Of a stretch of DNA of 64,000 nt, positions 22,921 to 32,368 are shown one piece after another. Position numbers and translations under genes: made by a program. The notes beneath the pieces are model-generated. The model ran no database searches. It saw only the letters and a program-made list of their open reading frames with translations, and was not told the origin of the DNA. Origin of the DNA: Cryptomeria japonica. Its lineage: Eukaryota > Streptophyta > Pinopsida > Cupressales > Cupressaceae. The stretch lies in contig NC_081415.1 of assembly GCF_030272615.1 (NCBI RefSeq), forward strand, positions 376,047,392 to 376,111,391, read 5' to 3'. The stretch's first letter is position 1. Each line of letters begins with the position of its first letter.

Positions 22921-23465
22921 AAATTTGATTTTGATTGTCATCATTTACTTTGCCAAATTCTTCACACGTAACTCCTGAATCAATTTCCTACACACAAAAT
23001 GATGAAAATAGGTTTGTTGATGGGCGCTTTCCTAGGTCAAATAGGTTTGAATATACCTTGAAGTGTGCAATATGGAAGGTTTGTTTTCTTAATCTCTTGC
23101 CCATTTTTTAATTTAAAAGATGATATCTTTATTAAATATCCCCTCTATTTTTGGAGGTAGACATCTTTAGGAAAATATCTCTTCCTCCCTCTTTAAAATG
23201 ATCCCTTTAGATCTAATCTAAAAATACTTAAAATTGAACATGATACCTTGATGAATCTTTCTTGAATCCTCACACAAGGTTTAAGGATGTCATGCAGACT
23301 GTTGATCATGAATGTTGTGCTTTAACTTGAATTCTTCTTCAATGCTTGATGAATGCTTGATTGCTTGTTCACTTGGAATTTAATTGATTTTATAGTTAAG
23401 ATATCACTTGAATTGTAGGTAGACCCCTTCAAATGACAGGGTAGGCTTCCTTTTATACCTAATCA

Positions 23466-24002
23466 TAGATAAAGTGTTTGAATTTGTTCTCACACATGAG
23501 GCAACAAATAAGGGGTCATATTTTGGGTCCCAATCACGAGTCTTGTCAATTTAGGATGTGAGATGCTAAAGTGGGAATCAATGTCTCAAGATCAGATGGA
23601 CCTTAAGTGATTGTCTCCCTTGCATATGATTTGTTTGGGTGATAAACTTCATCATTCTCCTCACAAGAATTTTATTATGTCTCAAATATAGGGAAACAGA
23701 AGGCTTCAAATAGAAAACTTGTACATGCAACTAATTCCATTGACTAACCAGAAGAACAAAATTAAGAAACGGTTCGATCATCTGAGAGATGTTGTAGACT
23801 TGCAGCTCACCAGCTACTTATTTTTTGTGGATAAGAATTGTTTTTGTTTTGGTTATGGTTGTGGTTTTTGTAGGGAGACATTTACAAATTTATATCTATT
23901 TTCACTATTTAATGGTTTATGGGCTTGTAATGGTAATTTAATGTTCTTTCATATTTTTGTATATATTCTTTATAATAGCGTATTATATTGATTTGTTCTA
24001 TT
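23466..24002. other. CACTA interior without assigned gene
   Basis: A 90-codon open stretch starts at 23719 (includes KKRFDHLRDVVDLQL, then low-complexity F/Y/C-rich sequence). The first part might be an exon running into an intron, but I do not recognise it. Confidence 0.4.
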
Positions 24003-24482
24003 ATGGATAATGGTGTGGGTCAGATGGCTTTGCCATCAGTGCATGAAAGCATTGCAGGAGTTCTACTTTTAAAAATTACATGAAACATTTTTAATTTATT
24101 TGATTCAATGTTATTTGAAAAAAAGTTTATCAATGATGTTTCCTTTCTCCAAGAATTGTCTAGGATCTTTCCATTAGATAATATGTAACATCCAATGACT
24201 AAATCTTTTCTTTACAATGCTTATTTTATTTAATTATCATCTGAGTGTGAATTAAAATTTATATCTGTACGAAAGCAGAACATACAAGCTGAAGACTCAT
24301 GTGTAAGTAAATTTCGTAAAAGAAAGCAAGCAAGCATTATCTTGAATGCCATGGAAACGAGCTCATCAACTGCCTAGAAGAGAGCAATTGGAGAAAAATA
24401 GAGGAAAGTGTTAAAGAGTGATAAATAAATAGAGAGTATGCAATACAAACAAACAATGTTTGGAGTGTGTGATGTGACGTCT

Positions 24483-25233
24483 CCAATTTATGTCCAGAGG
24501 GACTAACTGGTTTTGGAGTTCCTGCAAAACCTATTGGGCCACACTTGGGGGAAATCAATGTGTTCATGCAAGGAGCACCTTTTTTCTATTATGAGAATGA
24601 TTCTTTTGCACCAAAGGATATTTGGAAGGCAATATCCAAAAATTTCTATAGTGTGGAACTAGAGTTGGCAAACTCGAAGTAATTTTTAGCTTTCAGAAGA
24701 CCAAGAGGTTATGTACACAATCTCCCAATAGAAGGGTGATTTCAAGCATTACCTCTCCCCCCCATGACTATTCAGGAATCACTTCCTCAAACAAAGGACT
24801 ATTGGCCTCCATGGGATCAAAGAAAAAAATTGAAGCATAGACTCTAGATGATGTGGTGGTGTCCTTCGTGAAGAACTCTGCACTATAATTGAAAATTCAT
24901 GAGGGAAACTGCAAGATAGTGAAGAGAAATACATTCTTGAAAAGTGGGAAGAATGGACCATGATTTGGGTGGGGCTAGGTCAGGTGGCTCCTCTAGAGGT
25001 TGATGAGATAGAAATCATATTAGGATTTGAAAAAGATCACACTCATGGAACTTTGTGTGCGACTGGTCGATTGCACTATTTGGGTAATGCATTCCAAATA
25101 GAAATAGTTGCATACCATTTATCTGTCTTGATTAAAGCCTTTTATCGTGATGGCATTAAATTAAAGTTCTTTCTCTTCTATCTAGCATTGGTGGAGAAGA
25201 TGTTGCTTTGCATCAACCTGGGATATATTTAAC
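24483..25233 (+). pseudogene. DRM: DRM-type DNA methyltransferase catalytic-domain fragment, sense arm
   Basis: The translation, with a few frame changes and stops, follows the DRM catalytic domain in order: LTGFGVPAKP, GAPFFYYEN (about 24570-24597), APKDIWKAISKNFYSVE, RPRGYVHNLPIEG (about 24700-24736), ALPLPPMTIQESLP, YWPPWDQRKKLK, ILEKWEEW, IWVGLGQVAPLEVDE (about 24962-25007), ILGFEKDHT, LGNAFQ and VAYHLSVL, then FYRDGIKL at motif I. DRM enzymes (DRM2 in Arabidopsis) perform de novo cytosine methylation guided by small RNAs. The fragment stops at motif I, so motif IV with the catalytic Cys is missing. It cannot encode an enzyme. Confidence 0.9.
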
Positions 25234-25254
25234 TTGTGTTGTATTTGGTTAAAT

Positions 25255-26005
25255 GTTAAATGTATCCCAGGTCGATGCAATACCTCTACTCCACCAATAC
25301 CAGATAGAAGAGAAAGTACTTTAATTTAATGCCATTAGGATAAAAGGCTTTAATCAAGATAGATAAATGGTATGCAACTATAGCTATTTGGAATGCATTA
25401 TCCAAACAACGCAATCGATCAGCCGCACACAAAGTTCCACGAGTGTGATCTTTTTCAAATCCTAATATTATTTCTATCTTGTCAACCTCTAGAGGATCCA
25501 CTTGACCTAGCCCCACCCAAACCACATTCCATTCTTTTCACTTTTCAAGAATGTATTTATGTTCACTATATTGCAGTTTCCCTCATGAATTTTCAACTAT
25601 AGTGCAGAGTTCTTCACGAAGGACACCACCACATCGTCTAGAGTCTATGCTTCAATTTTTTTCTTTGATCCCATGGAGGTCAATAGTTCTTTGTATGAGG
25701 AAGTGCTTCCTGAATAGTCATGGGGGGGAGGGGTAATGCTTGAAATCGCCCTTCTATTGGGAGATTGTGTACATAACCTCTTGGTCTTCTGAAAGATGAA
25801 AATTACTTCAAGTCCACCAACTCTGGTTCCACACTATAGAAATTTTTGGATATTGCCTTCCAAATATCCTTCGGTGCAAAAGCATATTTCTCATAATAGA
25901 AAAAGGTGCTCCTTGCATGAACACATTGATTTCCTCCAAGCGTAGCTCAATAGGTATCACAGGAACTCCAAAACCAGTTAGTCCCTCCAGACATAAATTT
26001 GAGAT
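25255..26005 (-). pseudogene. DRM: DRM-type DNA methyltransferase fragment, antisense arm
   Basis: On the minus strand this arm repeats the same DRM region and keeps some family residues that the other arm lost: VEPELVD (family VEPEFVDSK), LPIEGRF, HTRGTLCAADRLR, and an open 80-codon stretch at 25286-25525 reading WVGLGQVDPLEVD to FYPNGIKL. The left arm reads HTHG and CATGRLHY at the same sites, a CpG-decay pattern. Stops elsewhere (FSSFRR preceded by a stop, YW changed to a stop) exclude a full protein. It pairs with 24483-25233. Confidence 0.9.
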
Positions 26006-26449
26006 GGCACATCACACACCCCAGACATTGTTTGTTTGTATTGCATACTCTCTATGTATTTATAACCCTTTAACACTTTCCTCTTCTTTTCTCCAATTGC
26101 TCTCTTCTAGGCAGCTGATGAGCTTGTTTCCATGTCATTTAAGATAATGTCTGCTTGCTTTCTTTTACGAAATTTACTTGCATATGAGTCTTCAGCTTGT
26201 ATGTTCTGCATCCGTACATATATAAATTTTAATTCACGCTCAGATGATAATTAAATAAAATAAGCATTTGTAAAGAAAATATTTAGTCATTGGATGTTAC
26301 ATATTATCTGACAGAAAGATCCTAGACAATTCTTGGAGAGAGAAAACATCATTGATAATCCTTTTTTGCAAATAACACTGAATCAAATAAATAATAAATG
26401 TTTTATGCAATATTTAAAAGTAGAACTCATTCAATGCTTTCATGCATCG

Positions 26450-26776
26450 ACGACAAATTCGTTTGACCCACATCATCTCTCACCATCGAAATTTTGACAA
26501 CAACTAAAGAAACATCCGACAAGGATGTTGTATATCCGACATCACTTCCATGTTGGACAATAGTCGAGGAGAAAGCATAGCATCTTTAAGAATTCCGACG
26601 GTAATCCGCTGAAATTTGTGGTAAGGGGAGAAAATATAGCCACCGTCGGAGGAGTTCATAATGTCATCGGATGACCAACGATGAGTTTTTGATAGTAAAA
26701 TTGGTCGGAAGTCCGATGTGGTGTCATCGGAATTCCGATAATTAGCCGTCAGAAATTAGGCCAAAATGTACTAGTG
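26450..26776 (-). repeat. Right terminal inverted repeat and subterminal repeat zone of the CACTA element
   Basis: There are many CCGAC, GTCGG, TCCGA and CATCGGA motifs, ending GGCCAAAATGTACTAGTG at 26776. This inverted terminus pairs with the left CACTA end. Confidence 0.88.
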
Positions 26777-27570
26777 AAGGAAGTGGTGAGATTACATGGA
26801 GTACCTAAGAGCATAGTTTCAAACTAAGGCACTAAGTTTGTTGGCTTTTTTTGGAGGACACTTTGGAAGAAGATGAAGACAAATTTGGAATTTAGTTCTA
26901 CTTTTCACCCACAAACTGATGGATAGACAAAGGTAGTAAACAAGAGCTTGGGAAATTTGTTGAGATTCTTAGTTGGAGAGAAAATCAGAAGTTGGGATTT
27001 GATTCTTGCACAAATAGAGTTTGCCTGCGATAATTCAGTGAATAGGAGTACCGAAAGAACACCTTTTGAGATTGTTACCGGAGCACATCCGAGAGGAATT
27101 TATGAATTGAGAGATATCAATAATGAAGATAAGAGGAGTGTAGAAGCAAAAGAATTTGCAGACCATATGAAAACCTTACATGTTTAAGTTAAGCAGCATT
27201 TGGAGGAAATGAACAACAAGTATAAGGAGAAAGAAGATGGTAAGAGAAGACATAAGCAATTTGAAGTTGGCAATGAAGTGATGGTGTATCTGCAAAAACA
27301 AAGATTTCCAATTGGAACCTATAACAATTTGCAAATGAGGAAGTTTGGACCTTGTAAGATCTTGAGGAAATTTAGATCCGGAAATGCATATCAAGTGGAG
27401 CTACCGGATGGTTTGAGTATTTCACCTATATTAAACATTGCAGATCTACATCAGTATCAAGAGTCAAAATTTAGTGAAGATAGTATTACAAACTTGGAGA
27501 AACAGTTGCCTTGGTTTTACTTCGACCCTAGCAAAGTGAGGGACTCACTTTTTCTACAACCCCAAATGTC
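26777..27570 (+). pseudogene. Element A integrase, C-terminal part
   Basis: It resumes at the AAG target copy with KEVVRLHGVPKSIVS. The second catalytic Asp position reads Asn, followed by a stop (VSN, stop, GTKF), and the catalytic Glu position reads Lys (TKVVNKSLGN). These changes kill the enzyme. The 26948-27187 and 27200-27592 segments are open and encode the core end (SWDLILAQIEFACDNSVN) and the C-terminal SH3-like GPF-type module (RKFGPCKILRKF, AYQVELPDG, NIADLHQYQ). I see no chromodomain before the 3' LTR at 27571. Confidence 0.9.
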
Positions 27571-27586
27571 TAATACAGGAGCATCC
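27571..27586 (+). repeat. 3' LTR of element A, first 16 bp
   Basis: TAATACAGGAGCATCC aligns with the 5' LTR start TGATGCAAGAGCATCC. It is cut by element B after CATCC. The LTR continues at 36904. Confidence 0.85.
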
Positions 27587-28960
27587 TGTTGAACACTATA
27601 TTTGAAATAAAAAAAATCTTCCCAAAGGCGTGAAAACTAAAAGATATCGACCAAAATATCATATCGAGCATCTCAAAAGGAGTTTTACTGAAAGAATACT
27701 TTCATCGAAATAAAGCATGACGTGTAAAACACTATGTAAAGATGTCTTCGGCGGAATATCACTTTCGATAAATGAAGGAGGCCGCTCATCGATACTCCAG
27801 TTTCATCGAAAAGTGAAAAGCAAAAAGCGATTTCGAGGAGATACAACTGCAAAAGAAATTCGAAAAGCATTCATCGAAATGCAAATCTCATCGATAATAT
27901 TCTATTGAACAGAAACAGAGGGGTTTTATCAATAAAGGGGATATCGAAGAAAAAAGACTTTCGAAGAGCTTGCATGAACTTTCACCGAAGAACAGAACTC
28001 ATCGAAATATGATTTTGATGAAACTTGCGAATGACTTATCGAAAGAAAGTTCATCGAGGAAAAGATGATTTCGATGAGACTTGAAAATAGTTTTCCGACA
28101 TGGGCTATTCGCCGATGAAAAAAATAAAAATAGACACATAGGAACAAAATAGCAATGTATGCCAACCTGTAAGTTTTCTGTTCAAATTTTGATGGAATAC
28201 ATGCTATGATCAGTCGTTTTTCTTTGCGTATGTGTTGTGGATTATTTCATTTTGTTTTGGCAATCGCTTGTGATATTATCCAAAGAGATAAGGTTATTCA
28301 TATTCTTGGAATTAAATTTATGTTGTATGTTGTAAGGTTGAAATAAAAGTTCTGCTTGCGAATTATAATTGTTCTTCGCAGTACTTACTTGAATGGTCCC
28401 TTAAAGGTAGGGTTAAATTCATTCAAGCAAATTATGATATAAGCATTCAATTGATCTCAAAAGAAATAATAACCGACAGGTCCATAAAGGGGTGGGTTAA
28501 AAAACTATCTCACAGGTCCGCACAATAAGTCCTAAAGAAAATATAATGACTCTGTTGCCCAAACAGCGAAGAAGGCACTGGTTATTTACAGATTACACTT
28601 ATCATCATATTCATCGTATGTCATTTTAAAGCAACAGGAGTAATTAAGTAGGAAACATAGATCGAAAAGCTTCTACAACAACAATCTTGAACTCATCTGC
28701 TATGTCTCCATCCTAGGAATTTATGCCATCCTGAGATAGGAGGAAACCAGATCAGGACACTTAATCTGCTATAAAAAGCACCGGTCATTAAAGACAACTA
28801 GCGAATAGGTATACCCGCCTAGGTCCTGCAGAGCCTGAAGTGAGAGAGTTAACAACTAAACAGGTTCACTCTATAAGTTGGCCAAGTCAATTGGAAGGTT
28901 TGACCATAGGAGTTGGCATTTCCTTAGAACCTATCCAATCTGTTGATTTGAGACCCAACA
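27587..28960 (+). repeat. 5' LTR of element B
   Basis: It starts TGTTGAACACTATATTTG and ends GAGACCCAACA. It is rich in CGAAA/TCGAT motifs in the U3 half. A TATA box, TATAAAAA, lies at 28770-28777 near the R/U5 part. Confidence 0.96.
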
Positions 28961-28963
28961 GAT

Positions 28964-28981
28964 TGGCGACTCTGCTGGGGA
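28964..28981 (+). other. Primer-binding site of element B
   Basis: TGGCGACTCTGCTGGGGA begins three bases after the LTR. Its complement ends in CCA like a tRNA 3' end. It resembles PBSs reported for Ogre/Tat elements. I cannot name the tRNA with confidence. Confidence 0.8.
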
Positions 28982-29166
28982 AGAATTATTAAGACTCTGC
29001 TGTGGGAGAGAACTCAAAAGAAAGAAAAAATTTCCTCTTAAGAAAAGAGGTGGCGACTCAAAGATAAAGGGGAGGAATCTCTATGCATGGAACAAGGTCA
29101 GTCACAAAAGGACAATCTTTATCCCAGTTAGATTTCTCTCAATGAAAGAAAAAAAACAAAGAACCC

Positions 29167-31204
29167 ATGAATGAATTCATGAGAGAAAGATACAATCAGT
29201 ATAAACATGAAAGCAACCAACATTCACCTTCAACAGAGCAGGATAAAGCAACTACTTCAAGCCAAGTAAATGAGGATTTGGTTGCAGCATATAAAGCCCA
29301 AAAGGGGCGGTATCAAATTCCCCCTGGTTTCAAAAACCACGAAGCACGATCTAGACAGAACACACCGCTTTCATCGGGATCAGGTATGACAGATCTTGTA
29401 GATAGATTCACAGATTTAACTAGACAAATGATGGAGGCAGTTGCTGAAATGAGAGATTCGGGAAGGACTTAGGAATGTTTGGAGCTGTGTGCTAAATTAG
29501 GCATAAATGTTGGTGAGGATGACTTTAATAAAGATGTAAACAACTAGAAGAAAAAATGTGCTCAGGGAGTGGGTAAAGCAAAGAGTAATAATTTTAAGGC
29601 TTATGAGAACCCCTTGTTTGGTAACAAAAGGGATGATCATGTGCAATCAAGTGCACCACCAGTCCAGCCAAATTTACATAGAAACTTTGCTGCTCACAAC
29701 CAATTTCCGCCTCCAGGTCAATTTTATAACCAACATCCACCCCCTGATCAATTTCAATATCAATAGCAGAATCAATACCCTTCTCCCTATCAAAATCAAA
29801 TGCCCTCATATGGTAATATGAACCAAAACATTGGGAATCCTCATGGGGGGCGTGGATTAATGAATATGGAACAAATGAGGCAGTTTGATTTTTTAGGAAT
29901 GATGGTATACCCATATCCTATCCCAAATGAAATCAGGACTGCAATACCAAGATTCACGGGAAGTAATGCAACTTCAGGAGAAGCTCATTGTAAAGCCTTT
30001 GATGCAGTAATTGAGGATTTTGGTTTACCACATGAAGATGTTAAGATCAGGTTATTTATGCAATCATTAACAGAAGATGCAAGAGATTGGTTTAGGGCGT
30101 TGCCCGATGCATCTATTAGAAATCTTGCAGAGTTCAAAAACTTATTCCTTGAGCAGTATGGAGACCATAACAGCCCTGAATTTGCTTTGCATGAGATTTC
30201 AATAAAATATTTAACAGGGTTCTGAACAAAATCCCCAATAGGATGAAACCAGTACTTGAGGTAAGCATTCTATATTACATCAATGCTTATGATAGTAAAA
30301 TGAACTATGAGCTGAGAACCAGAAATCCTAGAGACCTCCGGGATGTTATGAAAAATGCCATTGTTATAGAAAATAACAGGAAGGCTGCTGGTAAAGTGGG
30401 GAAAAGAGAAGATGCCAGGTTATACAATCCTAAAGAACCCAAGGCTAATAAAGATGAGGATAAGCTTGACAAGGTTTTGAATGCCCTGAAAGATTTATCT
30501 GTAAGGGTAAACAAAACAGAGAAGCAGCAATATTATCGTCCTGAGAGGCCCAGACTGCACGACATGCCCTATAATACTACCTGGAAAGATGGAAAACCAG
30601 TAGACAAGAATCACAGAGACAACCAGCAAATTCCAGATCCCTTGAAAAGAATAGTAAACTATACTCAAGATGATGACATGTGGTGTTATTCTTGCAATAT
30701 GCCGCATGCTCCCTCTTTGTGCGTTGTAGCAAAAGGATTGTAGGAGGAAGAGAATGGTTATGAAGAACATATGGGTGACCCAACTGTTAACATGATATCC
30801 TTTACAGAAGAAGGAGGATCACATTCCATGAACATTGATCAATGCTATGTGTTACCCGTAACCACCAACATAAATGAAAGTGTTAAACTCAGAATCCCCA
30901 CTGAAGAAGAAAAGAGAAGAATTACGGCTCATGCCGTTGCATAAGCAAAAAGAACTTATGATTTGAGGAATAGGGTGGTGAATCCAAAGCAAAGCAAACT
31001 CACTAGTCTTTCTATAAAAGAAAATGATGAAACACCCAAGCAAACAAATAAAGCAGCTAAGGAAGATGTACCAAAGAATAATACAAGGGGTCATGATGTC
31101 CAAAAGGAAGATATAACAAAATTTCCTTTGGCACAACATTCCACTTCATTTGATATTTCAAATGCTTTAACGCAATTAAAAGTTTTTGTTCCCCTAATGG
31201 AATA
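29167..31204 (+). pseudogene. Element B gag polyprotein
   Basis: The frame from the ATG at 29167 gives an N-terminal region, a Pro/Gln/Asn-rich stretch (29650-29800, QFPPPGQFYNQHPPP), then the capsid domain 29930-30225 (IPRFTGSNATSGEAH, LTEDARDWFRALP, NLFLEQYGD), which is the retrotransposon gag family. A frameshift near 30225 leads to 30243-30743, with a lysine-rich helix and a CX2CX3HX4C knuckle (CYSCNMPHAPSLC, about 30692-30730) one residue shorter than the usual CX2CX4HX4C. A linker continues to about 31204. Stops occur at 29470, 29548, 29764, 30741 and near 30943. Confidence 0.86.
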
Positions 31205-31800
31205 ATGAAGTTCCCTGAATACGGAGAAAAGACTCTTGAGATAATTTCAGGTGTCCAGAAGGAAAAGGTGAACGAACAGAAACAAGAGGTTCCAAAAGGT
31301 AATAATAGTGAACAAATGGCCCCAGTTATATATCTAGGGTCTACCATAACCAAAAACCCAACACAAGTAGACCCATTTTATCTCACCTTGGTGGTGAACA
31401 ATAAAAAAGTAAAGAATTGTATGATTGACTCAGGAGCAGCCATAAATGTTATGCCTGTTGGAGTGATGAAAGAGCTTGGATTGGAAGTTGATACTACCTT
31501 TGGGAAATGTTATGCCATGGACAATAGGTCGGTCCCGGTGGTTGGCATCATGAAGGATGTAGAATTCAAATTGGCAGCCTGTCCCGAAGCATCATACAAG
31601 ATAGATATTACAGTGGTGGATGTCCCTTCAAACTATGGGATGTTGCTATCTAGGCAATGGTCAAACATGATTGGAGGGTATGTGCAGTTAGATTTATCAT
31701 ATGCTACGATTCCAATAAATGGGCAGGAGGTAAAAATTGATAGGGAACCCCGGTCCACATATATCATAGAAGACATGGAAGAGTCAGCAAATCAAATATG
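31205..31800 (+). pseudogene. Element B protease
   Basis: Open within a 386-codon stretch (31205-32365). Retropepsin motifs are CMIDSGAAINVMP at about 31420-31458 (active-site D-S-G) and SNYGMLLSRQWSNMIGGYVQLDLSYATIP near 31630-31710. The domain runs straight into an RNase H without a stop, which is the unusual order discussed in the findings. Confidence 0.9.
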
Positions 31801-31889
31801 TTTCTTGCAAATTGATATGGATAATTTCCAAGTACAGTTGACAAAGCCTAAGGTTGATGAATGGATCCCCATTGAATCAGGTCCAGTTG

Positions 31890-32365
31890 GGAAGAATGAT
31901 CAAGTATGGAAAATGTTCTTTGATGGGTCTTGTAGCAAGGAAGGGAGTGGGGCTGGAATCCTATTTATCTCACCCACAGGGGAAACTTACAAATATTCTT
32001 TCAAATTGCTATTTGAATGCACAAATAACATTGCGGAATATGAAGCCTTACTCACTGGTCTTAATGTAGTAGTTAAACATGGAATTAAATTACTCAGTGT
32101 GTTTGGTGACTCAGAGTTAATAGTCTCACAAGTAAAGGAGAAGTATTCTTCAAAGCACTTAAGACTGAAACAGTATAGAAATGTTGTTTGGGATACTATA
32201 GAACTTTTTGATGCTTTTCAAATAAACAGGATCGACAGGTCAAAGAACATCATGGCAGACTTTTTAGCCATTATTGCATTGAAGGATAATGACATAACAT
32301 TAACTGGGATATCTGAAGTGGAGATGAAAGTAAGACCATTAGTTCCTGACAACCTATATAATTGA
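31890..32365 (+). pseudogene. Element B extra RNase H (aRNH type) upstream of RT
   Basis: A complete RNase H fold sequence reads KMFFDGSCSKEGSGAGILF (first Asp), NNIAEYEALLTGL (Glu), VFGDSELIVSQV (Asp), and NIMADFLAIIAL (last Asp), so all four DEDD positions are present. It resembles the plant/archaeal-type RNase H acquired by Tat elements and not the gypsy RNase H. It lies between protease and RT in one open frame. In Ogre/Tat elements as I know them the extra RNase H follows the gypsy RNase H. The ORF ends at 32365 and RT follows in the same frame. Confidence 0.88.
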
Positions 32366-32368
32366 CAA

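Larger units (their letters stand above)
20080..23465. repeat. Direct duplications inside the CACTA element
   Basis: Blocks recur in the same order. The block beginning ATCACTTGAATTGTAGGTAG occurs at about 20090, 22622 and 23405. The block TTTGCCAAATTCTTCACA to GTTGTGCTTTAACTTG occurs at about 20850-21115 and 22950-23330. A block with TGCTTGATGAATGCTTGATT occurs at about 22560 and 23345. Each of the first two big copies is associated with a DRM hairpin (20146-20382 and 22685-22920). This indicates segmental duplication of a captured region after the first inverted repeat formed. Confidence 0.85.
24003..26487. repeat. DRM inverted repeat 3: 1.23-kb arms, ~21-bp spacer
   Basis: The left arm (24003-25233) and right arm (25255-26487) are reverse complements along their whole length. 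Anchors include GTGTGGGTC at 24014 with GACCCACATC at 26465, GAAGACTCATGTG near 24290 with its complement near 26185, and CCTGGGATATATTTAAC at 25217 with GTTAAATGTATCCCAGG at 25255. A 150-bp sample compared by eye is about 90% identical. About 60% of each arm, next to the centre, is DRM coding sequence. A transcript across it would form a long double-stranded stem. Confidence 0.95.
16453..26776. mobile_element. CACTA (En/Spm-type) DNA transposon, non-autonomous, carrying host gene fragments
   Basis: The left end reads CACTAATACATTTGCCC. The reverse complement of the right end reads CACTAGTACATTTTGGCC. The 3-bp duplication AAG flanks it (16450-16452 and 26777-26779), inserted in element A's integrase. 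Both ends carry many CCGAC/GTCGG/CGACGG-type motifs, as in CACTA subterminal regions (about 16480-16665 and 26450-26760). I find no En/Spm or TNP2-like transposase in the 10.3 kb. The interior holds DRM methyltransferase fragments as three inverted repeats, direct duplications, and a possible solo LTR. It fits a gene-capturing (Pack-type) CACTA element mobilised in trans. Confidence 0.9.

Noticed and set aside
24483-26005. A functional DRM methyltransferase gene
   Set aside because: There are stops and frame changes in both arms, and the catalytic Cys motif IV and N-terminal UBA region are absent.
24003-26487. The 1.23-kb arms as long terminal repeats of a separate fold-back or Mutator-like transposon
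   Set aside because: The arms are gene-derived and meet at the centre of a coding motif. I saw no target duplication at 24003/26487, and the right arm runs to the CACTA subterminal zone.
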